The notes under the pieces: model-generated
Told to the model about the DNA's origin: nothing
Seen by the model: the letters and a program-made list of their open reading frames with translations, nothing else
Databases searched by the model: none
Assembly: GCA_001801515.1 (NCBI GenBank)
Contig: MGXX01000062.1
Coordinates: 3,693 to 20,729, forward strand
DNA: 17,037 nt
Direction of reading: 5' to 3'
Source of the DNA: Gammaproteobacteria bacterium RIFCSPHIGHO2_12_FULL_38_11
GTDB taxonomy: Bacteria; Pseudomonadota; Gammaproteobacteria; Coxiellales; Coxiellaceae
Shown here: positions 7,431-14,174 of the stretch, piece after piece
Layout of the letters: each line of letters starts with the position of its first letter
How positions within the stretch are numbered: the stretch's first letter is position 1
Translations under genes and position numbers: made by a program

Positions 7431-7618
7431 GCTCGGGACTCCGAGATTAATGTATATTTCGTTTCACAATACGGGCAAACCACCCACCCTGTTTTTTCAA
7501 TATCCAAATACACCCGTGGATGTGCATCCCACAAACGTTCATTGGGCATTGGGCAAGATAAGGGTAACGCTTTGTGCGTTATTGTTTCATGTCTTTGCGT
7601 ACACGCCGGTTTTTCCAT
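7427..7618 (-). CDS. Small zinc-finger protein (zf-CHCC type)
   Basis: The product is 63 aa, starting at 7618 (MEKPACTQ). The alternative start 12 codons upstream lacks the GGGGA Shine-Dalgarno that sits a few nt before 7618. The ligand pattern is LSCP, then H in AHPRVYL, then CPYC near the C-terminus (C-x10-H-x14-C-x2-C), with a final TKYTL. This is the layout of the short zf-CHCC proteins found in many proteobacteria and related to a small mitochondrial complex I subunit. Its exact role in bacteria is not established. It shares a 4-nt overlap with waaF and thus heads the LPS heptose operon. No link to LPS is implied by its own sequence. Confidence 0.85.
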   Translation of the reverse strand: MEKPACTQRHETITHKALPLSCPMPNERLWDAHPRVYLDIEKTGWVVCPYCETKYTLISESRA

Positions 7619-7681
7619 ATAATTCCCCAAATAAATATTTCCAGATGGTATCATACAACTTTTATCACAGGAACAAATCCA

Positions 7682-8233
7682 ATGGCAAAATACGAACCAC
7701 TACCCACCACCCCCATTCTTCCCAACGGTACAATGTTACACGCCCATAATTTACCTGAATTGGTACACATGGACGATCCAGCTGTCTCTGTAATGACTGA
7801 TTTCACTTTAACCCCTCCTCACAGCATTCTACCCAATGCAACACTTGATCACGCCATCCATGAAATGCAAGTGAGTGGTTCGCATTTATTACTGGTAATT
7901 AATGAAGAAGGCTATTTTCAGGGTGTTTTAAGCTCTGAAGATGTATGGGGCGAAAAACCCATTAAATTAATTCAAGAAAGTCGTCTTCACCGCGACCATG
8001 TACTCGTCAAAATGATCATGGTTCCCTACAAGCATGTCACAGCATTTGATTTTGCATTAATTGAATCAGCACGTGTTGGGCATATTGTTAAAACCCTATC
8101 TGAACACAAACAACATTATGCATTGGCTGTCTCACCCAATGTTGATAATACAGTACAAATGATTCGCGGCATTTTTACCGCTTCACAAATCAGTAAGCAA
8201 TTGCATATCGATGTTGCTGATCTTTTTTATTGA
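7682..8233 (+). CDS. CBS-domain pair protein
   Basis: This 183-aa protein carries two CBS motifs. The first, about residues 35-95, includes NATLDHAIHEM, HLLLVINEEGYFQGVLSSEDV and is easy to recognise. The second, about 120-172, is more divergent (RVGHIVKTL, HYALAVSPN, IRGIFTASQI). CBS pairs usually bind adenosine nucleotides and act as energy or ligand sensors; there is no catalytic or membrane domain here, so it is a stand-alone regulatory module. The ATG at 7682 has AGGA 10 nt before it. Gene and dnaQ are separated by 8 nt, with the dnaQ Shine-Dalgarno (GAGGA) overlapping this gene's stop, so they form an operon. The target of the sensor is unknown. Confidence 0.85.
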   Translation: MAKYEPLPTTPILPNGTMLHAHNLPELVHMDDPAVSVMTDFTLTPPHSILPNATLDHAIHEMQVSGSHLLLVINEEGYFQGVLSSEDVWGEKPIKLIQESRLHRDHVLVKMIMVPYKHVTAFDFALIESARVGHIVKTLSEHKQHYALAVSPNVDNTVQMIRGIFTASQISKQLHIDVADLFY

Positions 8234-8241
8234 GGAATTTA

Positions 8242-8931
8242 ATGTCTCGCCAAATAATACTGGATACTGAAACCACTGGGTTATCGCCACAGCAGGGACA
8301 TCGATTAATTGAAATCGGTTGCCTAGAGATGATTAATCGTCGCATTACGCAAAATCGCTTTCATTATTATATTAATCCTAAAAGAGCCGTCGACGCTGGC
8401 GCTGTCAAAGTGCATGGACTAACCGAAGATTTTTTAAAAGACAAACCTTTATTTGCCGATATTGCGGAATCCTTATTTGACTTTATAAAGGGTGCTGAAT
8501 TAATTATTCATAACGCCCCATTTGATTTAAGTTTTTTAAATTCAGAATTTGAACGTACGCATAAAAAATGCGTTCCCATTATCCAGTTTTGCAACGTTAT
8601 CGACACATTACCCATGGCACGAAATCTTCATCCTGGACAGCAAAATACATTAGATGCTTTATGTAGACGTTATGGTGTGAATAATAAACACCGTGATTTG
8701 CACGGCGCATTAATCGATGCTGCCTTATTGGCTGAAGTTTACTTATTAATGACGGGCGGACAAACACAACTGTTTGACTCAGATTCAATGGATGAAAAAA
8801 TAAATACAGGCGCTGTTATTCAAGAAAAATTAAAACGCACGCAAGTATTGCCGGTTATTATGGCAAACGTTGATGAATTATCAGCACACGCTGCTTTTAT
8901 GAATAAAATAGTGCAAAAGCCCACGCGTTAG
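8242..8931 (+). CDS. dnaQ: DNA polymerase III epsilon subunit, 3'-5' proofreading exonuclease
   Basis: DnaQ is the proofreading subunit of the replicative polymerase core. The 229-aa protein (E. coli 243) shows all DEDDh exonuclease motifs: ExoI DTETTGL with D8 and E10, ExoII NAPFDLSFL with D95, and ExoIII HGALIDA with H154 and D159. Downstream, GGQTQLF (172-178) matches the beta-clamp-binding position (E. coli QTSMAF), and here it is closer to a canonical QxxLF clamp motif. The remaining 50 residues correspond to the alpha-binding tail. The ATG at 8242 is preferred over 8230 because of GAGGA 6 nt upstream. It is likely co-transcribed with the CBS gene. Often dnaQ neighbours rnhA; it does not here. 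Confidence 0.96.
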   Translation: MSRQIILDTETTGLSPQQGHRLIEIGCLEMINRRITQNRFHYYINPKRAVDAGAVKVHGLTEDFLKDKPLFADIAESLFDFIKGAELIIHNAPFDLSFLNSEFERTHKKCVPIIQFCNVIDTLPMARNLHPGQQNTLDALCRRYGVNNKHRDLHGALIDAALLAEVYLLMTGGQTQLFDSDSMDEKINTGAVIQEKLKRTQVLPVIMANVDELSAHAAFMNKIVQKPTR

Positions 8932-8957
8932 TCTGGCACGAAAATCACCTTCATCGC

Positions 8958-8994
8958 CGTCACGTTAAACATCGTCACGTTAACTTGCGTCACG
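8958..8994. repeat. Three 15-bp-spaced copies of CGTCACG
   Basis: CGTCACGTTAA occurs at 8958 and again at 8973, and CGTCACG at 8988, so the units are spaced exactly 15 bp apart. The third copy diverges after 7 bases. They lie 27 nt after dnaQ in non-coding sequence and are followed at 9000 by TAACGTTA. A related TTAACG/CGTTAA theme runs through the whole stretch. Fifteen base pairs is about one and a half helix turns, so alternate copies face opposite sides. Function unknown. Confidence 0.7.
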
Positions 8995-9062
8995 ACATTT
9001 AACGTTATAGTAACAGCACGCCACTCCCTTTAAAAAGACGTCGTCGCATTAATCGCGAACTT

Positions 9063-9261
9063 GATTTCCCCCTTTGAAAAAGGGGGTCGGTTTTCGGACG
9101 CAGCAAGTAACTCAATGTGCGATAAATTATCGCGTCCGTAAACCGGGGGGATTTGTCGAAATGGCCTGGTGTTATATTGTAAGCGAGAGGACTGATGTAT
9201 TCATCCCTTTAAATACATTGCAGCGTCACATAACCGACCCCCTTTTTCAAAGGGGGTAATC
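9063..9261. mobile_element. MITE-like non-coding element with 30-bp terminal inverted repeats
   Basis: The ends 9063-9092 and 9232-9261 are inverted copies with one mismatch in 30; the inner 25 bp are perfect. Each end is itself a hairpin, CCCCCTTT-gaa-AAAGGGGG or its complement. Inside lie a CGGACGC (9095-9101)/GCGTCCG (9132-9138) stem, which extends as an imperfect repeat into GGTTT/AAACC, and an ATGTATT (9195-9201)/AATACAT (9212-9218) stem. No transposase and no convincing reading frame are present. C5-run/G5-run repeats of this sort are dispersed in many bacterial genomes. I could not find a target-site duplication. The right end could also act as a weak terminator for trpR. The remainder of 8932-9311 contains only the 15-bp repeat. 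Confidence 0.7.
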
Positions 9262-9311
9262 GCAAGCGTCAAAATTATTGCTTAAATTAATGATGGTGGG
9301 GCTGTTACCAG

Positions 9312-9587
9312 TCAAGCAATATTTTTTTCTAGCAACGATTTCGTTTTTGAATCCATTAATTTTAACGCATTGGATCCCCGCGTGATTTTCGCAATACTCA
9401 CATTAAATTGCTCAGCTATGTCACGTTGCGTCAACTTATTTTCAAGCAAAGCTTTAATAATTAAATAGCGATCAGCAATCGATTCTTTTTCTTCAATTGT
9501 TAAAAAACAATCAAAAAGCCCTGACAGTTCTTCAGGTGACTTTGCTTTTAAACAAAGTGTTAAAAATGATTTCCAATGGGGTGTCAT
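9312..9587 (-). CDS. trpR: Trp operon repressor TrpR
   Basis: TrpR represses its targets when tryptophan is bound. The 91-aa protein (E. coli 108, mostly a shorter N-terminus) has the family signature ITRGSNALK at 68-76 within the helix-turn-helix (about 53-76, LTQRDIAEQFNVSIAKITRG). By alignment with E. coli, the ligand-contacting Thr44, Arg54 and Arg84 correspond to T30, R40 and R70, all kept; Ser88 is replaced by A74, which may change ligand affinity. The ATG at 9587 has AGGTAAT just upstream and follows the ABC ATPase stop by 8 nt, so it is the last gene of the trpXYZ operon. This is unlike E. coli, where trpR stands alone. The arrangement suggests autoregulation through the operon promoter at about 12230-12258. 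Confidence 0.93.
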   Translation of the reverse strand: MTPHWKSFLTLCLKAKSPEELSGLFDCFLTIEEKESIADRYLIIKALLENKLTQRDIAEQFNVSIAKITRGSNALKLMDSKTKSLLEKNIA

Positions 9588-9595
9588 AATATTAC

Positions 9596-10309
9596 CTAAT
9601 AACAATACATTAATAAATCCGTTATTGATAACGCATTTTTTTCAACCGCATTCGCTTCAAAAACAACTTCACCTTCGCGAAGCGCCATTACCCGATTACC
9701 ATATTTAACGGCATAATCTAACTGATGCGTGGTCATCAAACAAGTAATCTTTTTTTGTTGAATAATTTTTTGTGTGATAGCCATCACGCTATCTGATTTT
9801 TTAGGATCCAATGCACTGGTATGCTCATCTAATAACAATAAATCGGGTTGGTTACGCAAATAAAGCGCAAAAGCCAAAATTTGCTGTTCTCCGCCAGATA
9901 AATTTTTAACGCGTGTTTTCAAGGCTTTTGATAATTGAGGATTAAATTCTGATAAATAATACGGCAAAGTTGCTGTAACTGCATTTTTCTCATCAATTAA
10001 TAACGCATTCTCCTCAATCGTTAAGTCTGTAAAAATACTGTCAGCAATAAACTGTGTGATTGTTACCATTTCGCGTCTAATTGCTTTCGAATTATAACTT
10101 GCAATTGACTTATCTTTAAGATTAATTTCACCCGAAGATAGCGGATAAGTGCGATTAATTAATTTTAACAACGTACTTTTTCCAGAACCATTGCCACCCA
10201 AAATAACAACAAAATCACCTGGATAAATAACAGTTGAAATATTATTAATAATATTTCGGTCTTTATTAACGGCGAAGGTCGCATTTTTCAATTCAATAAG
10301 TGGTTTCAT
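9596..10309 (-). CDS. trpZ: ABC transporter ATP-binding protein, TrpZ-like
   Basis: The 237-aa ATPase powers import through the permease encoded just upstream. All nucleotide-binding motifs are intact: Walker A GGNGSGKS (38-45), Q-loop Q86, signature LSGGE (137-141), Walker B LLLLDE (157-162) and H-loop H195. Proteins of this class accompany COG4120-type permeases and COG2984-type binding proteins. The start MKPLIELKN at 10309 gives the usual NBD length; longer frames upstream would run far into the permease gene. The Shine-Dalgarno is weak (GTAAG), which may mean reinitiation after the permease stop 17 nt away. Tryptophan as substrate is inferred from the operon partner trpR and from streptococcal TrpXYZ. 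Confidence 0.88.
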   Translation of the reverse strand: MKPLIELKNATFAVNKDRNIINNISTVIYPGDFVVILGGNGSGKSTLLKLINRTYPLSSGEINLKDKSIASYNSKAIRREMVTITQFIADSIFTDLTIEENALLIDEKNAVTATLPYYLSEFNPQLSKALKTRVKNLSGGEQQILAFALYLRNQPDLLLLDEHTSALDPKKSDSVMAITQKIIQQKKITCLMTTHQLDYAVKYGNRVMALREGEVVFEANAVEKNALSITDLLMYCY

Positions 10310-10326
10310 AGTGCTTACACACGCTT

Positions 10327-11214
10327 CTAATCTGTCGTTGAATATAATTCCGCTCTTTGTTTTGTGTAATGCGCAGTTGATAAAAAAGCCACCAACACCA
10401 ATCCTAGGAATAACTTCAAATAAACCGGATGAATACCCATCACCAAGAGCCAATTTAAAATTAAAAAATAAACAAATGCGCCCAATAAACAACCCAATAA
10501 ACCAACAAATGCATTAAAACGATCGGATTTAATCAACCCCGATACCAATTTTTTTCCAATAACCACAGCACCAATCGCCGTTAGCGCCATCCCCAGCCCC
10601 ATGTGAATATCGGCATAACCATCGAGTTGTGCATTCATCACGCCACACAAAGCCGATAGTGAATTGCTGATTGCCAATCCTGCACCTAAATAAAGGGTGG
10701 GATTTTTACCAAGCTTTCTTAACAAATGCGGATTACAACCAAATGCACGCATTTTTAATCCCACGCGACTATGCAATAAAAGAATCAGTGTCAGTGCCAA
10801 TGTCAGCGTGAGTGTCGCCAAAAATACTGACAGCATTTTAGGATAGTAATCTTGTAAATATTGTAGAAAAATATGATTATTCAGCAGACTAATATTAGGG
10901 CGATTCATCACAGCAAAATTAACGCTATACAACATAAAAACAGCAAGAATACCGGCAATCAAGGAATTAATTTTAGCAACACGTTGCATAACGGTTACAC
11001 CCATTCCAATTAACACACCCCCCATCACGGCAGCAAACACACTGAATACTTGATTGCACCCGAGCGTAATCAATCGCGCAAAAATAGCAGCACCTAATAC
11101 AAAGGTTCCCTCAACCGTTAAGTCGGTAATCATTAAGACGTCATAACTTAAATACACGCCGAAAGCCAGCGGTAGAAATAATAATGTTTGTTGCAGCGTG
11201 TTGAGTAAAAACAT
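10327..11214 (-). CDS. trpY: ABC transporter permease, TrpY-like
   Basis: The 295-aa protein is highly hydrophobic, with about eight membrane segments. The N-terminal motif VLMITDLTVEGTFVLGAA (26-43) closely resembles the DLTVDGTF signature of the permeases that pair with ABC_sub_bind-family binding proteins (LivH-like fold). ALTAIGAVVIGKKL (about 230-243) is probably the loop that contacts the ATPase. The ATG at 11214 has a GAGGG Shine-Dalgarno and lies 21 nt after the binding-protein stop. With its neighbours it forms a complete importer for a small solute, most likely tryptophan or another aromatic compound. Substrate cannot be read from the permease alone. Confidence 0.88.
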   Translation of the reverse strand: MFLLNTLQQTLLFLPLAFGVYLSYDVLMITDLTVEGTFVLGAAIFARLITLGCNQVFSVFAAVMGGVLIGMGVTVMQRVAKINSLIAGILAVFMLYSVNFAVMNRPNISLLNNHIFLQYLQDYYPKMLSVFLATLTLTLALTLILLLHSRVGLKMRAFGCNPHLLRKLGKNPTLYLGAGLAISNSLSALCGVMNAQLDGYADIHMGLGMALTAIGAVVIGKKLVSGLIKSDRFNAFVGLLGCLLGAFVYFLILNWLLVMGIHPVYLKLFLGLVLVAFLSTAHYTKQRAELYSTTD

Positions 11215-11235
11215 TTAAACCCTCAAACAGTGTGA

Positions 11236-12195
11236 TTACAACCTATTTATTGTATAACCCGCCTTCTTCGCAGCTGCTACAATCAAGGCGGGATTAATAT
11301 TTTGTTTTTTAGCCGCCAGGGGATTAATAAAAACAAAATATTTTTTCATCATATAAACCGGTATTGAACCCGCTTTTTTACCATTGAAAATTTGTAATGC
11401 CACTTTCGCTGCATCTACGCCTGTTTGATATTCTGAAAAGCCTAAAGCAAATGCGGCGCCTTTTGAAACCGAGCCATCATCAGATGCAATAAGCGGAATT
11501 TTTTTCTGCTCTGCTTGTTGTACCAATGTATTAATGCCACTGACAATCAATTCATCTTTTAAAATAAAAATAGCTTGGCTATCAGGTGCAATATTTTTAC
11601 TAAGCGTGTAGAGATCCGATAATTGCGATACCATTAATTTCTGTATTTTAATATGGTCTTTTTTCGCCACAGCTTCAAATTGTTTTACCTGTGAAAAAAT
11701 ACGGTCATCAGCGCTATATACAACGGTTAATTTTTTTAAATTTGGCAATGCGGCATGAATAAAGTTCATTCGATCATTCGGTGAAACACGACTGTTAACA
11801 CCTGTCACATTAGTATTATTCGCCTTTTTTGCTTGTTCTTTTAAATGATCTGCAGCAATACCAACGATGGGTATATCACGAATAATTGCCATCGTCATTT
11901 GTGATGCCGCCGTGCCAATTGGCGCAACCAAATTAACGTGATCAGCATTAAACTCTTGTAAAATAGCGCGTTGAATATTCTCATCGCCCTGTGCATTTTT
12001 AACAAGGTAATGAACAGGCACCTTCGATTCTTTATTCATCGTCTCCTTAAAACCATTAACGATTTGTGTCATCGCAGGAAGTTCGATAGGGACAAGAATA
12101 CCAATGGTCAGCGATTTTGCCGCCGCGGCATAGGTACTACTTGCACAAAGCGATGATAAAGCGCAAAACATAATGATTTTAAAAAAATTCTTCAT
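11236..12195 (-). CDS. trpX: ABC transporter substrate-binding protein, TrpX-like (ABC_sub_bind family)
   Basis: The 319-aa periplasmic binding protein has a signal peptide (MKNFFKIIMFCALSSLCASS, then TYA before AAAK). The mature fold is of the ABC_sub_bind/COG2984 type: LTIGILVPIELPAM at its start, VNLVAPIGTAASQMT (~108-122), VVYSADD, and SVSKGAAFALGFSEYQTG (~243-260). The streptococcal member TrpX is part of a tryptophan importer. The ATG at 12195 has AAGGGGG upstream and is first in the operon. Alternative frames starting further upstream would include the promoter. A lysine-rich surface is usual for this organism's proteins and carries no further hint. The tryptophan assignment rests on trpR in the same operon. 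Confidence 0.87.
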   Translation of the reverse strand: MKNFFKIIMFCALSSLCASSTYAAAAKSLTIGILVPIELPAMTQIVNGFKETMNKESKVPVHYLVKNAQGDENIQRAILQEFNADHVNLVAPIGTAASQMTMAIIRDIPIVGIAADHLKEQAKKANNTNVTGVNSRVSPNDRMNFIHAALPNLKKLTVVYSADDRIFSQVKQFEAVAKKDHIKIQKLMVSQLSDLYTLSKNIAPDSQAIFILKDELIVSGINTLVQQAEQKKIPLIASDDGSVSKGAAFALGFSEYQTGVDAAKVALQIFNGKKAGSIPVYMMKKYFVFINPLAAKKQNINPALIVAAAKKAGYTINRL

Positions 12196-12229
12196 AAAAA
12201 GCCCCCTTGAGAACAAGAATACTGATGTA

Positions 12230-12258
12230 ATAGTACACGAGTACAAGCATAAGGGCAA
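12230..12258 (-). promoter_or_regulatory. trpXYZR promoter with candidate TrpR operator
   Basis: On the minus strand TTGCCC (12258-12253), a 17-bp spacer and TACTAT (12235-12230) form a plausible sigma-70 promoter about 35 nt before trpX. GTAC occurs at 12233-12236 and 12241-12244, giving GTAC-N4-GTAC that overlaps the -10. On the minus strand this reads GTACT-cgt-GTACT. E. coli trp operators have CTAG-N4-CTAG, so the 8-bp spacing of two self-complementary tetramers is the same although the tetramer differs. A repressor bound here would block RNA polymerase. Operator function is inference. Confidence 0.5.
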
Positions 12259-12261
12259 CCA

Positions 12262-12630
12262 TTAATCTCGATGATGCGCAATTGCTAGTTTTTTCCCAAC
12301 ACCTTCTGCTAATAAAGTGGCTGCCAACATATTCAAACTAACACCCTCTTCTTTTGCGCGAAACGCGAGCGCTGCATGCAAATGCTTTGGCACTCGAATT
12401 CTCCACTGCCCACTATAATGTGATGCAAGACTTGGCCTTGGAACAGGGTCACCAAATTCTTCTGACGTCTTAATCCATGATTTAATCGCAGATTTAATAT
12501 CATGTAATGCATCCTCAACTGTTTTGCCATCGGCAATACAACCCGGTAGGTCAGGCGCCTCCGCAAAATAGCCACCTCCTTCTTCTTCTGATAAAGGGCG
12601 TATTGTGATTGGATAATCATAAGCATTCAT
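12262..12630 (-). CDS. hicB: HicB-family antitoxin
   Basis: The 122-aa protein has two parts. Residues 1-55 form the HicB partial RNase-H-like fold, with YFAEAPDLPGCIADGKTVEDAL as its clear signature. Residues ~73-112 form a ribbon-helix-helix-like DNA-binding domain (WRIRVPKHLHAALAFRAKEE, GVSLNML). Such antitoxins bind and block HicA and repress their own operon. The start at 12630 overlaps the end of hicA by 14 nt, so the two are translated together. The order toxin then antitoxin is the usual one for hicAB. The gene ends just upstream of the trpX promoter, so weak read-through into the trp operon is possible. Confidence 0.93.
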   Translation of the reverse strand: MNAYDYPITIRPLSEEEGGGYFAEAPDLPGCIADGKTVEDALHDIKSAIKSWIKTSEEFGDPVPRPSLASHYSGQWRIRVPKHLHAALAFRAKEEGVSLNMLAATLLAEGVGKKLAIAHHRD

Positions 12631-12865
12631 TATTTTTCTCCAATTCGAAAATGAGTTCGATAAATAATTTTATATAAATAGGCTTAATAGGTCTTCGTAA
12701 AGGAACCGTGAGTCTCTGTCCGTTTTTCGCCCTGAAAGTCACATGGCTAGTGCCTGGTTGCCGATAAGAAAGTCCGATTCGATCAGCAAGGGTTTTCAAA
12801 TCTCCAATCCGCCAACCACGAGGATTATTAAGCATTTTTTCAAGTTGTTTCTGTATTTTACCCAT
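12617..12865 (-). CDS. hicA: HicA-family mRNA interferase toxin
   Basis: HicA toxins are small double-stranded-RNA-binding-fold ribonucleases that cut mRNA and stop growth when HicB is lost. The 82-aa protein matches the family: LKTLADRIGLSYRQPGTSHV contains the catalytic His (H41 in GTSH), and KNGQRLTVPLRRPIKPIYI follows. The family is often about 60-85 aa, so it is full length with the active-site His present. A GAGGT Shine-Dalgarno lies before the ATG at 12865. A TATATG -10-like hexamer is visible around 12889, but no convincing -35. The kinase gene ends 37 nt upstream on the same strand. Confidence 0.92.
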   Translation of the reverse strand: MGKIQKQLEKMLNNPRGWRIGDLKTLADRIGLSYRQPGTSHVTFRAKNGQRLTVPLRRPIKPIYIKLFIELIFELEKNNECL

Positions 12866-12902
12866 TTAATGATACCTCATACGGAACCATATAACAACAA
12901 AA

Positions 12903-14090
12903 TCAATAAAAAACCGGCGTCACAGCAGCAACATCAACCAACAACATCTTCGTCCTTCTTGAAAAAATACCTGCCGTCACATCAGGAAATTTAATTTTGG
13001 TATCTGATATCATTTTTTCCAATAGCTTAGGATCGCTGATTTTAATTTCTGACTGCAAGAATCGCAGGCCATTTATTTTATGCTCCTTCTTTTTTGATTT
13101 TTTATTTTTTTGTTCAAATGTCAAAAGATCGATATGCATTTGTAGCACAGCAATTGTTGTTGTACGCCAAACACTTGGTAACAAATCTGCTTGATCTAAT
13201 TTATTTAGGCATTCATCATCAATTTGTTTGACTAATATTTCACGTGAAATTCGAGAAAAAAAAGTAATTGCAACCATATAAATTGCCTTGGTAATCGGCC
13301 AACGTTGAGAAAAATCCTGATGCGTCAAATTTTCTTTAATTGTACGAACAATGTTTTTTGCATCAAAAAAATCACGATCACCGTGTTTTTGCAAAACAAA
13401 TATCCTAAAAATATCCCGCAGCAAAATCCCTAAAGCATACACATCCTGCATTGGATGTGCTTTAATTTTTTTCCGTTGACACAAAAATATTTCGGGTGGT
13501 TGATGATAAAAGCGGGCTTTGTTTTCTAGGCTATCGTAAAAGAAATCAGGTCTAAGCGAATCAACCGGCGTAAGACAACCAAAATCAATAATGAAAGCAT
13601 TTTCAGGGCTTGCATCAGGCATTTTTTGATCTATGCGTTTACCAATGATGACGTTATCTGTTTTCAAATCGCAATGCACCAAACCCTGTTTTTGATGCAA
13701 TTGATTTACAGCATTTGCCGTCTTAAGCCAACGGTAAAACACTTCTTTAACGGAATCATACGTGACCGCATACAATGTTTTTCCCTCAAAAAAAGGCATT
13801 AATATATAATGGGGTTTGATTTTATTTTTTGCGTTGCCAGAAAAAACACCAACGCCATAAATTTTTTGATACCATTCTGCTTCTTTTTGAAACTCAGCCC
13901 CATAACAATATTTTCCAGCATAAATTAACTCTGATTTTACAGAAAATTGACTGCGGTCATTTGATTCAAAACGAAACACCTCACCAAAAGTACCCGAACC
14001 CAATTTTTCTTCGCACTTATAAAATATTTTTGCTTGATAGATGAATGATGGGCCGCCATCATAACTTGAAAATTCAGGAATTATTCTCAT
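12903..14090 (-). CDS. Eukaryotic-type Ser/Thr protein kinase, candidate Dot/Icm effector
   Basis: The 395-aa protein contains a full protein-kinase core: glycine loop GSGTFGEV (31-38), ATP-anchoring Lys52 (SVKSE), catalytic loop HCDLKTDN with D141 and N146 (HCD in place of HRD), metal-binding DFG at 169-171, PPE (198-200) in place of APE, and DVYALG (216-221) in subdomain IX. All catalytic residues are present, so activity is expected. There is no signal peptide, membrane segment or PASTA domain, unlike PknB-type housekeeping kinases. The C-terminal ~170 residues have no match I recognise and contain a basic patch (KKSKKK, 330-335). The soluble architecture, AT-rich coding and a Dot/Icm-bearing genome suggest a translocated effector acting on host proteins; this is inference. 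GAGGAG precedes the ATG at 14090. Confidence 0.88.
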   Translation of the reverse strand: MRIIPEFSSYDGGPSFIYQAKIFYKCEEKLGSGTFGEVFRFESNDRSQFSVKSELIYAGKYCYGAEFQKEAEWYQKIYGVGVFSGNAKNKIKPHYILMPFFEGKTLYAVTYDSVKEVFYRWLKTANAVNQLHQKQGLVHCDLKTDNVIIGKRIDQKMPDASPENAFIIDFGCLTPVDSLRPDFFYDSLENKARFYHQPPEIFLCQRKKIKAHPMQDVYALGILLRDIFRIFVLQKHGDRDFFDAKNIVRTIKENLTHQDFSQRWPITKAIYMVAITFFSRISREILVKQIDDECLNKLDQADLLPSVWRTTTIAVLQMHIDLLTFEQKNKKSKKKEHKINGLRFLQSEIKISDPKLLEKMISDTKIKFPDVTAGIFSRRTKMLLVDVAAVTPVFY

Positions 14091-14174
14091 TATTACTCCT
14101 CACAAAAAATCGAGAGAATAACAAGATGCTGAAAATATTTATATCCGTGTTTTTAAAATTATTTATTAATTTCT

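Noticed and set aside
9063..9086. Left C5/G5 hairpin as a rho-independent terminator of dnaQ
   Set aside because: It is over 130 nt after the stop and followed by TCGGTTTT rather than a clean T-run; the mirrored copy at the other end favours an element end instead.
9074..9259. A 61-codon open frame on the plus strand
   Set aside because: It lies wholly inside the MITE-like element between the terminal inverted repeats, has no Shine-Dalgarno and no recognisable protein features.
12333..12626. A 97-codon minus-strand frame overlapping hicB
   Set aside because: It is a shifted frame of hicB; the HicB signature is in the other frame, which has the overlap with hicA.
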